Source of the DNA: Prosopocoilus inquinatus
Taxonomy: Eukaryota > Arthropoda > Insecta > Coleoptera > Lucanidae
Length of the DNA: 64,000 nucleotides
Assembly: GCA_036172665.1 (NCBI GenBank)
Contig: CM069872.1
Span: 49,586,101 to 49,650,100 of the forward strand
Reading direction: 5' to 3'
Shown here: in pieces, positions 1 to 13,800 of the stretch
Position numbering within the stretch: the stretch's first letter is position 1
How the letters are laid out: each line of letters begins with the position of its first letter
Notes under the pieces: generated by a model
The model's input: only the letters and a program-made list of their open reading frames with translations
Databases searched by the model: none
What the model was told of the DNA's origin: nothing
Program-made: the position numbers and the translations under genes

Positions 1-560
1 TATTAACGGTCGAATAAATAATAAGTAAGTTAATCTCTCCGTCGTACAAAAATGTAGCAATAAATTACGAATGTAAACAAATCGATAAACATAGACGATA
101 AAAGTTAACAGAAATGTACCTAATTTCAAAAAAAAAACGTAGATTAATGACAAAATGTGTTCTAATAAATAAACTGTGTTATTTTATGAAATAAAGCAAG
201 AGATGGAGGCACCAAGAAGAGATTTCTTTTAAAGGAGGCATAATAACATAAAGTTTGGAAACCGCTGGGCTAGACTATTGTAAAGAAAGCAGAGGTAATT
301 GATATTTACGGCGGGGCGGTAACTTTTGATCTTGCAAATACGCAAGAACAACACGGAAGAGGAAGCCACGCCCCTTTCGGTCATTTAAGTGATGTTCAGT
401 AAGACAATAACAGGCGAGGCAAGTAGATCACAAAAGTAGGTCACAAAGTTTACTACTGGGACCTTTATTATGAATGATTTCATTTTCTCCTTATTTTTCA
501 ACGAAAAGAAAACATGGCCTATTACAGTGCCAAGAAATCGTGAATGATTTTTATAAAAAC
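1..560. repeat. Dispersed repeat, copy A (partner at 26.86-27.58 kb)
   Basis: Two blocks match the region at 26.86-27.58 kb in the same order and orientation. The first is around positions 24-82 (TTAATCTCTCCGTCGTAC...). The second is around 310-450 (CGGTAACTTTTGATCTTGC, then a block with TTTCGG and CATTTA). Spacing between blocks differs. The type is unknown; a non-autonomous element is likely. Confidence 0.5.
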
Positions 561-819
561 CCCATTTTTATGTCGCTCTTGGTACGTTAGCAGCACATCA
601 AGATCAACGGATTGATTCTTTTTCACAAATGGCCACTCGAATAGAGGTAATAATTGTTCAATTCTTTTTTATTTAGAAACTAGGAAAACTAATCGTAAAA
701 TACAACAATTATAAAGCGTGATCGTGATCGATTGTGATCGAATATTTTTTAATCAAGCGACCGTTAATGGTAATCTGATACTCTTGTTCTTTTTAAGTCT
801 AATCATAGTAATCGTTGGA

Positions 820-1322
820 GAACGGATTCTGGTGCATGTGTCAGGTCGAAGGGAGCCGTCGGAGTTGACGATCACGCGCTTTCACGTTCTGCCTTGATGT
901 GAATGCTCAATCTTCAATTGATCGTAGTAATGAAGGGCGATATCGTGCTTTTAAATTTTTTAAATGTTATCTGTGAAGTCGTCTTTAATCATTAGAATTT
1001 TCAAGAAGAATGATTACAGAAAACTGTAGTTTGTCTACTTTTTTTTGCTTCCGATTGTACGTTGTTTAACGAAAGTCCGCAGAAATATATTTCGCACGAG
1101 GGCGTTTGGCTACTTGACGAAGTGTCAAGTATAAACTATGATTTCGGCCAAACTGTTACTTTTTAATATCTGATATCAAAACTGTGATACCGATATCACG
1201 ATATCGTCCATCATTAACTACGATCAATTGAAGATTCGCATCAAGGCAGAACGTGAAAGCGCGCGATCGTCAACCCCGACGACGGCTCCCTTCCACCTGA
1301 CACATGTACGAGAATCCGTTCA
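820..1322. repeat. Fold-back element with about 120-bp inverted arms
   Basis: The arm at about 820-945 (GGAGCCGTCGG, CACGTTCTGCCTTGATG, TCAATTGATCGTAGT) returns inverted at about 1195-1322. The 250-bp centre has no ORF. Terminal-inverted-repeat or fold-back type. The flanking stretch 1323-1808 shows nothing identifiable. Confidence 0.7.
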
Positions 1323-1808
1323 CTAGTAATCACACACAATATGAGAAATAGGTATACTTAGAACTGTGATGTCAAATTCAAAGTAGTGTCCGTCATTCAG
1401 ACTTACTCTGGTACTTATTTTGATTGTATTTTACACTACCCATTTTTAAATAATGACAGTGATTGTGACATTTTTGCATAACAGATAAATTAAATACGAA
1501 TACATCTCATAGAAACACACTTCCTCTTACAAAAGTGAATCAAACTACAACTCCTTGTTGAGTATAACAGGTAGGTACAGAGTCTTCTGGATAATAATGC
1601 AATATGCTGGATGTTAAAAAAAGGTTGTCGGATATTTTACTCAGATACGTTTGATAGCTAGATAACTAGAATGTTCATAATAACAGAATGTAACATCCTG
1701 CATAATCGCCCCATCATTATCCAAACGATCTACACAAATCTTTCTTTTACAAGTGTGCAATTACATAAAGTTATAGAATTAGAATAATATCAATAAACAA
1801 ATAAATTA

Positions 1809-4800
1809 TTATATTATGTCCGTTTCGGTCCTACTTATGTCACCATCAGTACAAGTGTCTATGCTGTTGTAACCGGATATTCTTGAGAGATACGATGTCG
1901 CTATCGTAGACTGAATACCTGCCGAATGGTAACAGGTGCCCTCGACGCATACCGGACATAAATTTGCAGAGAAGGTCCCGAGGAGTTTTCTGAAATTAAA
2001 CCAAAATGTCCTTGAATTTTAACGTCACCATTTAGAGAAATTGAATAATTGCAAACAAAATTATTATTATGAATGTCATAATTTAATTTAAAGGTTTCCG
2101 GAAATTGCTGGTTTGGGGCACGTTAATTAAACTGGTCATTGCAAGTATTGCACGTATAAATTGACATTTTCAGATAATAAGAAGAACAAGTTTCATAATT
2201 ACTCTGGTTCCATGTCTATTAAAAAAAAAAAAAAAAACGACTAAACGAACAGTTTCAATTCCTTCTGATACGATTATATGCAATGATCATGCGAACGCGA
2301 CATAATTATGACAATAATTTTTATAGAGCGTGCTTAAAATTTCCATAAACATGCCCAATTGAATTCGAAGTACGACGTATCTGGGTGAGAATCGCATTAT
2401 TCACGATCGTAATTCACGCACACGATTGAAGAGATGATAAGTATTTCTAATTAGTTAGTCCGGATATATGAGTGTACGAAGTTAAGCTCTCACCTATAGT
2501 GGTGATCCAAGTGGGCTTTTTCGATTCTTTTATCCTTGGCCCGTCTGTTTTGAAACCATATTTTTATTTGGGTCTCCGACAATCGCAGGGATTCGGCGAG
2601 TTCACACCTTCTGCCTCTGCTGATGTATTCTGATCTTTGGTACTCTATTTCTAACCGGAGCGTTTGCTCACTGCTGAACGTCGTTCTCTGTCTTCTTGGT
2701 CGACCTTCTTTACGACGCCTCCTGGCCACTAAAATCAAAAAATACAATAAGATAAAAACATAATTAAAAGAGCGAGCGCGTTAGTTGTTTTGAATTAAAT
2801 ACGATCCGCTGGTGCAACACTGCAAGTAAGTTCAAGAACTTGAATTTCCATTGTCAGCGTGGAATCCCCTCATTTGAAACAAGGTTAATTAAGCCTGCGT
2901 TGCAAAGAGCGAAGAGGATTTTGATCTGCAAGCAAAGCAAACGTCGGTAATTCATGTTGACAGTTTCCACAGCAATTAAGCCGGCGTTGCTGAATTTACT
3001 TGCGAAATGCTGACTAAACAATTTTGCCAATTTAAATCAGAAATACGCGTTTTGAATTTTGTGTTAAACCAAAAGTATAAAACGAATTTATAATACAATT
3101 TTCCAAACGTTTTACGAATTGCGACGCACTTTTTAATTTTATGACAAATATAAATATTGGAGTGATGATTATTATCTTGACTTTAAAATTTATAAATTTT
3201 CTTTCGTTTATCATCCTATTTTGCCTGACATTGGAGACTCTTTTATTTTAGTTGTGGTAACCACAAATAAAAATAATGTAATGTACAGGTATATATGTAT
3301 AATTAATTAATTTACTAAATTTTCTCAGTGCTATAATATTTCAAGTGCGGAGAGTATTAATTGAAGACAATTTGTCGTCCCGTCCGGACGACATCTGGTG
3401 TTAATCGGGGCTTCGCTCTTCCGTCAATCACAGCATGGCATATGACACACTCGTCTGAGGACCATTCGGAGGTTCGCACGAAACCCTCCTCTTCGATGAT
3501 CATCCGTGACGAATCAACCATAATTCCTAATTTTTGTGCTTCCTGTTTAGAGGAGTTCCCACTTTGCACGGTACGGTACTTACCCTGGGACAGGATCGCC
3601 GATGTAATTTATTAAGTTTACCTAACACGCGTGATTCAATTAGGTATCTGGCGGTTAATCATCGCATTTTCTCTCCATGAAACGTAAATTCGAATGAAGA
3701 TGATGTACAGTTGCGGTCCTTGAAAACTGCTACACTGAGAATTGACGTCACTGTCAGAAATTCGTAATTTCGTAATGTGCAAATCAAACCTTCATGATGT
3801 CAAAGATAAAATCATTACTTATGACCTATGTATGTTAATACAAGGACAAGCAAAATGACAAAGTTCAAACAGCGAAAAGAAACTTCTAAAACGCTTTTCG
3901 TCTGTATGGAATACGGCCTTCAACGAGAACAGAAGAACATTCCTAAAGACATGTACGAAATCGAATAAAAATCGAAAATTGTTCAATATACATATTCGTT
4001 CATTTTAATCATGAGAAGGTAATCAAGCAGGAAAGATGTTTTATTAATTCTTTCTGTCATTCGAAATAAAAATGCCTTTCCATTTTTTATTTTGATTTTT
4101 GAATATCGATAATCAAATCAAATCAAATCTGTTTATTTACCAAAAGATACAAGATGTATGTATGGTACGTTACAAAAGAAAACTAAAACTAAACTGGAAC
4201 TACAGTACACCTTCTAAGTATTCTTTTACACTATAGTATGATTTACTGAATAACAATAAGTTGCAAGGTCTTAAATTTTAAGATTGTTGGGGAAGTGGAG
4301 GTTTTGAATGACTGAAAATGCATTTCACTTGTAATATGTACATAATGCGTTCTACAACTTCCACGTTTAGAGTTGGCCGGGACTTGAAATAACAAGAAAC
4401 ATAATGTCTCTTCTACTTACTTATTACTTACACGTAAATAAACGGAAGTGAAAGATTTTTTAGTTAAAGAAAGTGGTACGTGGGCATTTTTTTTCCGAAA
4501 AATTGTTAAATTCGTAAATCCCCGCAGAGAAGATTATTAAGCTGGTTCCACACTGAGGCAATAACTAGGAACTTTTTGTTGATGTTTCGTGTATTTTAGA
4601 AAATTTGCCTCGTATTACCAAACGTTTCTTCAAGTTTTTTTTTTTTTCATTTGCTTATCTCCTCATCAGTATCTGTATCTGAACCTGACTGGACCTCTTC
4701 AGGTTTTACACTTAACTTGTTTCCTGTTTTTTTTTTGTGAGTATATAGCCATAGGCACTGAAGGACCTTATATTTTTATTTTATGCCAAGTATTTTTCCA

Positions 4801-7800
4801 ACACGCACATACGCCTATTTGCACGTATCTGCGACTGTCATTTATTAAAATGACGGTCAATTATTAAAATGTTTGTCACGTATAGTTCACAGGGTCGTTT
4901 TAAAATGACCAATCATTGTGACGTGACCGTCATTTTTATTGTGACCACTGTCATGACCGATGGAATTAAGGAATTTACATCACTATTCACATTAATTAAT
5001 GTTCAATACATCCTTCAGCGTTCTGGCGCCCTTTTTGTTGCGGCGCCCTCATGCCTTGCTTACCGTTGCCTTTCGCCGGCCCCGCTTGTTTCATTAAATG
5101 TTTTGAATCAATCTTTTGAGTTTCCCGCACATCGACAATTAAAAAAAAAATCACAACTGGGATTTTATAGATTCATCATTTTCCTTCTTCGTGTACACTA
5201 TCTAACAAATCAACTTGACAAGAAGAAAAACATTTCGAATATCGAAAAACCATTTTTTTACAAAAAAAAATCTGCTTGTCTTGAAACTCCGCAGACAATG
5301 CTTAATTTAAATTTTCGAAATTCTTACTTTCTTGTTGCAGAAATCAAAGCAACTTTTTTTTTTATTATTTATAATAATTGTAGTCGACTCTAGTCCCATG
5401 AAAATTGTAAGAAGTCTTGAAGGAGTCTTGTAAGGAATCTCTAAACGGACACTGTTATAATTGCTATAATTTGATAGCTACGTCAGCCGGAGACTTAAAA
5501 TTTGAAAGAAAGCTCAACGTTTCACTACTGTCATTCGAAAGCTTCGTCAGGAGTGGCCGTTTAAAGAGTTTAAAAACTATTTTCTTACAGTTTTTATTAT
5601 TGATTTTAGTCAAACAAAGGGTATTCTGAAAAAATTTTGCTATTTGAGTAACATCGGAAACCAAACACTTTTGTAAGCATTGTTTCTGAATTTCTTTGAC
5701 AAGCAATTTTTTTGTAAAAAAATCTCTTTGCGTAAAGTTGACATTTTGCTTCTTGTCAGTCACATTAATTAATGTTCAACACATTCTTCAGCGTTCTGGC
5801 GCGCCTTTTGTATCGGCGCACTCATGCCTTGCTTACCACCGCCTTTCGCCGGCCCCGCTAACTCCGGCCTTGTTTCATCAAATGTTTTGAATCAATCTTT
5901 TGAGTTTCCCGCACATCGACAATTTAAAAAAAGAATCTCAACTGGAATTTTATAGCAAACAATTCGGGTGTACAAAAATATGCAAAAAAATCTCTCCCAT
6001 CTACAGTCGTTTCTTCAAAAAACTGAAAATTCTTAGTTTCGCAGATGCGACTGTCAACTGTTTCTTTTAATGGACGCTACCTTAGATATTCTTACCGCGT
6101 GATGCAGAAATAAAATCCAAATACCACTACAAGGAACACAGTCTTTGTTTTAAAACAAAACAATACGTTACCACGAACTTTTGTTTTCAGAAAGCAACAC
6201 TTTTTTTATGTAGAGATACGTAAACACGCGCTACAATTTAATAAGGTTTGTTAATCTAATAATAGTTTCAGTTCTTAACGTTTAATGCAAGCATCCGCCT
6301 ATTGGATTTTTTTTATTTCAAAATATTTTGTTTTGAAACAAGTGTACCGCCATACATATTATGGTCGTATTCAGATTTTATTTTTGCATCACGTGATATG
6401 AATGAATGATATGAAGTTCAAGCGTCCACAAGAAAGAAAAAAAACAGTTGACAGTCTGCGAAACTGAGATTTTTCAGTTTTTTGAAGAAACGAATGCAGA
6501 TGGGAGAGATTTTTTTGCATACTTTTATAGACCCGAATTGTTTGCTATAAAATCCCAGTTGAGATTTTTTTTTAATTGTCGGTGTGCGGGAAATTCAAAA
6601 GATTGATTCAAAACATTTGATGAAACAAGACCGGTGTTAGCGGGGCCGGCGGAAGGCGGTGGTAAGCAAGGCAAGTGGGCGCCGATACAAAAGGGGCGCC
6701 AAAACACTGAATAATAATATTAATTAATGTGATTGACAAGAGCCAAAACTTAAACATTATGCAAAAAGAATTTTTTTTTACAAAAAAATTTGCTTGTCAA
6801 AGAACTTCAGAAACAATGCTGAAAAAATGTTTTTTTTTCAGAAGTTGCTCAAATAGTAAAATTTTTTTAAGAAAGCATTTTTTATGTAAAAATGAATAAT
6901 AATAAAAACTCCAAGAAGAAAATGTTTAAACTTTAAACGGACACTGTTAAAATTCGTCACTCCTGACGAAGCTTTCTAATGATAGTAGTGAAACGTTGAG
7001 CGTTCCTTCTTCTTACATTTTTCATGAGACTAGAGTCGACTGCAATTATTATAAATAATAAAAAAAACGTTGCTTTGATTTCTGCAACAAGAAAGTAAGA
7101 ATTTAGAAAATTTGAGATAGACTGTAGCTCAAAACTTAAATTTAAGCATTGTCTGTGGAGTTTCTTGACAAACAGATTTTCTTTTTGTAAAAAAAAATGG
7201 TTTTTCGACATTCGAAATATTTTTCTTCTTGTCAAATTGATCTGTTAGACAGTGTACACGAAGAAGGAAAAGAATGTTCATAAAAACGAAGATGATGCTA
7301 TAATATTCACTTTAGTTTCTGTGTAACTGAGGTTCCAAAATATTTACGAGTATTGCGACGAGATCTTTATAATTGGGAATCAAACAAATCCCTATTTCAG
7401 AGAATTAAGAAATAATGATGGTGCAATGCGTTTGGACTTTTGCTGGTGGGTGGAAGAACACCAGTCGGAAAATCTAAATGTTTATAAAAGCAATATTTTC
7501 TGATGAGTAAATTTTCAACGAATGGAACAATTTCGACATGAAATTGTTAGATAATGGTCAAGGGATGACAATCCAATTTCAAAAATGTTTTTATATGTTT
7601 TAAATATGACCCAAAATTTTTTGTTGTCCTCAGAGACGAAGCCAATATGTAAAATGATTAGGAAAATCAAACGCTTTGTCAACCCTCTACACTTATGTGC
7701 AGAGTTGACAAAGGTTGACAAGCGTTTGATTTTCTTTGTTTCCAACTGTGCATGGAGACCCTCATTAAATGGAAAATTATTTTTTTCGACAAGTTGGTTG

Positions 7801-10800
7801 TCCTGCCCATCCTACAAGGTGGCAAGAAAAGTTTTGCTGAACGAGCACTTTCCAAACAAGTGAACTGATCAGTATGGACCATGATTGGCTGGTTCAACGA
7901 ATTTAAATCCATCGGACTTTTTTTGTGGGGCACTGAAAACAATTGTTTATGCTAAGATAGTTGGAAAACAACTTTGCAAATGTTAAGAATGCTTACGAAG
8001 AATTTTTGCTGCGGGGCTGAAAAAACAGAGGGTTGCATTGTCGAATAAATTAATTGTAACTTTAATTTCTATTTTCAGAAAAACAGTATTTGATTTTTTT
8101 AAGGAAAATGAATGATTTTCGGACAAGCAAAAACATTTGAACATTTTTCGTTTTAAAATTGAAAATAATACAGTTTTTTCTCATTCTCATTTTCAGTCAA
8201 TCCATTTGGAGACCACTTTTGAAATGTTATTTTTATCTTTATTAAAACCGCAAGTGGAGAGAAATTATATACTAAAGAACTAAGTTTGTTTAAAACATAT
8301 TTTCTTGTAAACGATCTCAGTTTAAAAATCCACTCGATATTCCAATTTATAATCACCAAAATGTTTTGACCATCTCGTTTCTAAATTTGGCCATATCATC
8401 AAGAATATTACTAATTATTTGTATACAATTAGTAGGGAGAGACCATTTTTGAAGTTAAATGTTATTTATCAAAAATTATTTGTGCTTAACAATGTCACAA
8501 GATGTGATGATTATTACTCCCGCTCAAAGTAATTTCTGCGAATTGCAAATATTCCTTCACCCCTTTGCCTCCCACTCAATAGCGTTTCAAATGCATCGGA
8601 GCTTCGGAAGGAGAAAATAGTACAATCGGTGTAACAAGTGTCCAACACTAAGTGGACCGAATTCTTTTCCCTGGTGATGATAAATTTGTCAGTGAGAAAA
8701 ATGTTTGCAGTTTTATAATACGAGTAGGTACAGTCGTACTCCTCTAAAACGTACTTCCCGATGCAAACTTCACCCTTAAGACCCTTAAGGCTCACAAAAA
8801 TGTCAAATTGTAGCATAACTTTTAAGTTGCGCACGACTGGACCTGTTCGATGTAAAAAAAAATCTCAGGGTATGAATTCAAGTGGAATTTATTTATTTTT
8901 GAGAATAGGGGCGCCAATTATTGTTTTGCATGAGGGCACCAACTATGTTTCCTCTGGCCATGGGCGCTAGAGAATAATGTTGAAAGTTTTATGTTGAAGA
9001 TGACTTTAGATACTATTTTGCCAATAGTTTCTTGCCACGGTTATTTTGCTTGACTTTACAATGAAAAACCGACGATTTCCAAGCTATTTATAAGAACAAA
9101 TGACGTGAACAAATGTGACAAACGTGACAAATGAACAAGCGATATTTTTACAAGGAGAAAATCACGTCATTTGTTCTTATAAATAGCTTGGAAATCGTCG
9201 GTTTTTCATTGTAAAGTCAAAGTTATTTTGCTGTAAGAAACTATTTTGCCAATAGTTTCTTGCCACGGTTTTTTGCTTGACTTTACAATAAAAAACCGAC
9301 GATTTCCAAGCTATTTATAAGAACAAATGACGTGATTTTCTCCTTGTAAAAATATCGCTTGATAAAATGCACGCGTTACCTACTATACAATTTAGAGTGC
9401 GAAAATGATATTCTTGATTCTTCACCTCACTTTTCAGTCGAAACAAAAAGAACTTTAGCCACAGAAAACTTAATTTGATGACAGTACGTTCCGATCCTGC
9501 TTATATTCTTTGTAAATCCGATTTGTTTGTTTATATTACAATCATAGAGTCCTTTAAGCCGACAAGAAGCGGACGATACAATACGTAACGTGTACTTTCA
9601 GAGCGCAATTCTAAAGCCTTCTCGAAAGATTCGCGCGAATGAAAAATACATAAAACTCATATTACTACGTACTATTGATACAAAGCTTCGCGTAAGCGCA
9701 TTAAATCGGCGAAACTTCGCGCCATTTTGAACTAAGCACCGTCGAGCCGGCTAAAAAGCCATATACATACATACCGCGCCATTATTATTTGAATTCAATT
9801 AAAATTGCGTGAATAATTTGAAACACATGTTGTGGTGTTATAATTCAATTACGTATCTACATACCAAAAAAAAAAAAAACAACTTGTTAAAGGGAAATGA
9901 TTACATGTTGAACTAATAATGTCTGTTGCATGTTATTTGCATATTTAACAAGCTAATTGATAATTATAATTATATTGTACATTGTTGCGTCCTCGTAATT
10001 TTTTCTGCCTTGTGATATCCTTAGAAATCATTGTCTCCAGCGATTTTGTAGGGCAGATAAATTTAAAAGAAGGTGAAAAGACCGGGTCTTAATTAACTAG
10101 ATACTTTGATTATAATTACTATAAAAATTATTTTTATAGTATCATTACCATTTTTAAATACGAAAATCCACAACCAATAGATGGCTTCTTTAATAGGTAA
10201 AAAATAAGAACAGATAAAATAGCGACATCTTACTATCGCTTTTTGACCTGACATTGCAGTAGGATAGACAAATTGAAGCGGGATTTGCTCCTAATAAGTC
10301 CCCCATGCAAGGCGGCCATGCTTGCTGTCAAAGCATAATGAAAGCTTTTAGAAAAATTTTGTCCAAATCGTTTTTGATTGCAGTGAAAACCTCGAGCAGC
10401 CTCTGGACAGCTGTTTCAGCCCTGCTTGGGGCTTCTTCAGCAGAGACGTAGCTCGACATTCCCACTGCAGACCAAAAACGACTTGCCCAATTTATTCGCA
10501 ATTGCGATGTAAGAATGATGAACAGATAAAATAGCGACATCTTACTATCGCTTTTTGACCTGACATTGACATTGACATTGCAGTAGGATAGACAAATTGA
10601 AGCAATTCCCGCTTCAATTTGTCTATCCTACTGCAATGTCAGGTCAAAAAGCGATAGTAAGATGTCGCTATTTTATCTGTTCATCATTCTTACATCGCAA
10701 TTGCGAATAAATTGGGCAAGTCGTTTTTGGTCTGCAGTGGGAATGTCGAGCTACGTCTCTGCTGAAGAAGCCCCAAGCAGGGCTGAAACAGCTGTCCAGA

Positions 10801-13800
10801 GGCTGCTCGAGGTTTTCACTGCAATCAAAAACGATTTGCACAAAATTTTTGTAAAAAATAAGGTCACTGAATCACGTAAGCTACGCATACTAAGGTACAG
10901 CAATACGATGACAACGACAAGCGTCAAATAAAACCTTTTTTTTCCGCAGGACGTTCTTGGATGCCAAAGCTGAAAACTTCTTTTGATAGAAGAAATGTGA
11001 AGATCAACTTATGCTATTTTTAGTTTATCCAATGGCTCGGTCCATTTTGTATTTTCGAGTTTTGATTTATGAACTGTTAAATTTAAGACAGCACATGGGA
11101 AAAATGAGAATTGTAAAGATCTATTATATAAGGATCTAAAAAAAAAAAAACAGCACCAGTCAAATGAAATACTATTTCATGGGCAAATTTTGACATTTGG
11201 CAAACCGTTAAAAGGAACAATAATTCTCAAACTCACCTGAGATTGTTCTGATGAAAACTATTTTGATAAAATTCACGTATAATTTTGAATTTTATAGACT
11301 GTATACGATATCGACAAACCCTTTTTTTTTCGTCTGTCAGTGTGAATTGCCTTACCTCTGTCAGCAGAGCTAGCACGATTTAGCAATCAATCAATATTTT
11401 TTGTTAGTTTTATTATTTTGTGCAGGTTAATGCCAAAAGCGGAAATATTAGTTTTGGATATAACGTTTATGTATAACCTAGGGTAACCTAGATTTGATTG
11501 ACATTTAACATGTCGGAGAGAATTCGGAAGCACAACGTCAGATCCTACGGTCAGATCTGCCATTTCTCAAGCTCTGTATCATTTGCGAAATGGCATTATC
11601 AAATTCGACATCTCCACACAAACTGTCAGAAATCGATTGAAAGAAGAAGGAATGAATGCAAGGAGACCTGGAAAACATCCTCCATAACATCGTAGCTAAC
11701 AGTTTTTTCATCGGGTAAGAGAACGTAATGAAATGAAAAGGCCAAGAATAAGAGGGGGAATAGTTAATGTTGTGATTAGAATTGCAGGATTTTCCATTAT
11801 TTAAATTTCAATAAACATCTAATCTATAAAATATCCGATGACACCATGTTTTGTCTTTAAATGTCAACAACCCAAAGACCATTGAATTTAGGTAGAGTTG
11901 CGGCCTTTGAAAACTGATAGTCTTTGACAAACCTTATATGTTCTGGGGGTATAAATTGATCCTAAATCTGAAGTTTCTAAAAATCACTCAAATTACTCTT
12001 TGACAAATTGATGAAAACGATAGATGAAAGTTTGATTTACACATTATACTATTTCACATTCTTGAAGTTTATCTCAGTTCTCAGCGTACCAGGTTTCAAG
12101 ATCCGCCGTTGTACATAACATTATCTACTCTTAAAGGCGAGTCGAAATTAATTTTAAAATACAGTATGTTCCATTTACTAGGAAAAAAACACAACTTTGG
12201 CTTGGCACAACCGCATGGAACATCCTGTGTAAATTGTAACTAATTTTAAACCATGCATCTGTGTCATATGGAAGTAATGGCGAAACCAGCCTTTAAAAAT
12301 CTCCTTTAATAATCTATCTACCGAACATTGAGGGCTAGTTGTACCAAGGGAGTTCAAGGGAACATTCAATTGAACCAGGTTCAAAATAAACAAATTCGCA
12401 TAACATTTTAATGCAAGTAATGCATTTCTAAATAAAATTTGCGATTTTATTAACTTTGAACTTAGTTCAGTTGAGCGTCTCCTTGAACTCCCGTGGTGCA
12501 ACTGGCCCTCAGGGGTGCAAGCGTGGAGTCCGATCACTTCTTGGTGATGGCAAAATCAAAATGAACTGCAGGAAAAGAAAGAAAGCAAGTTTCAAGAAAT
12601 GAAATGTAGAAGAACTTGATAATGTGGAGATAAGGGGAAGGTTTGTGAAAAAAATTGAAAGAACACTGGATAAAACATTTTTGAGATTTATACGAAGATA
12701 AAAAAAGGAGAGTGAATAACGACGATGATATATTTGAAGTCAATGAGAAAGAATGAGAGAAAGAGAGAGAATGCTGTTGTAATTACCAAATATGTGCAGA
12801 ATTTTTAAAATACGGAGGTGAAAAACTACTTGAGGAAATTCAACACTTAGTACAGAGAATATGGAAGGAGAAAGAAATGCCAGAAGCAGAATGGAACACA
12901 ATATAGACACGCATATATCGTTCATCGACTTCAAGCAGGCATTTGATAATTCAAGATCTAACACACCAAAAAATTGTTAAAACTATTAGTTAAAATGACG
13001 CTAGAAGATACACAGGCAGCCGTAAAGATAAGACACAGTAAAAAGAGCATTTCCGAAATAAATGGGGGGTAAGGAAAGACGACGCCCCATCTGCATTATT
13101 ATTAATCACCTCTTTGGATCGTATAATAGCGCAAACAAAAGTCAACGGAACAACAATAAACAGTTTAGTGCAAATAGTTTCATACACAGATGATGTTGTA
13201 GCAATTGTAGTAAGAGATCTGAAGAGATTAGAAGAAACATTTAAAATAATAGAGGAAGAGGCAAGAAAAGGAAGTCGAGATCTAGAAATAAACGAAAGCA
13301 AAACTGAGTATATACTATTTAGGTACATTTGTGTAGAAGCAAGAAAACTGCCAGAATCTTGACAATTGAAAACTATAACTTCAAGGAAGACGAATCATTT
13401 AAATATCTCGGTGTCTTAAATAACAGAAGAAATGAAAAAAACTGACTTAAAATAAATAATCAACTTCTGAAAGAAAAAAGAATAACATGAAGATTTACAG
13501 AACAATCGTTAGACCAACGGAAATTATATGCAACGAAAAGGGTTAGATTGTCACAGAAGGAAGAACAACTAGAACAACTAAAAATATTTGAACGGAAGAC
13601 GGTAAGAAAATAATGGGTCCAAAAGAATCAATGAAGAAGAATTAAGACATGAAATTGAGAAGGTATTGGTAAGAACAATTGAAGCAAACAGGACACATTT
13701 TGAGGAGGAAACGAGAAGCACCGAGTAGAGTACTGGCCGAATGGACACCGGAACAAGCAAGAGCGAGACGGAAACCGAAAATTAAATGGAAGGAACAAGT

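Larger units (their letters stand above)
4977..7290. repeat. Nested inverted-repeat complex with hammerhead-like motifs
   Basis: The outer arms 5180-5560 and 6955-7290 are inverted copies sharing the GTCGACTCTAGT, TTGCAGAAATCAAAGC and TCTTGTCAA blocks. An inner palindrome pairs 5756-6070 with about 6440-6735. A third direct copy of the ATTAATTAATGTTCAA block lies at about 4992-5180. A related fragment occurs at 14100-14360. No transposase is visible. Confidence 0.7.
10209..10850. mobile_element. Hammerhead retrozyme, inverted pair in rough intron 1
   Basis: One minus-oriented and one plus-oriented unit meet at 10603/10611 to form a long near-perfect hairpin. Direct repeats GTAAAAAATAAG flank it exactly (10197-10208 and 10851-10862) and read as a 12-bp target-site duplication. 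The left end begins AACAGATAAAATAGCGACATC-like and the right end finishes CACAAAATTTTT. Each arm carries a complete hammerhead. Confidence 0.85.

Noticed and set aside
3357..3615. Opposing open frames at 3.4-3.6 kb as a gene
   Set aside because: Both frames are short, no convincing splice sites frame either, and no family was recognised.
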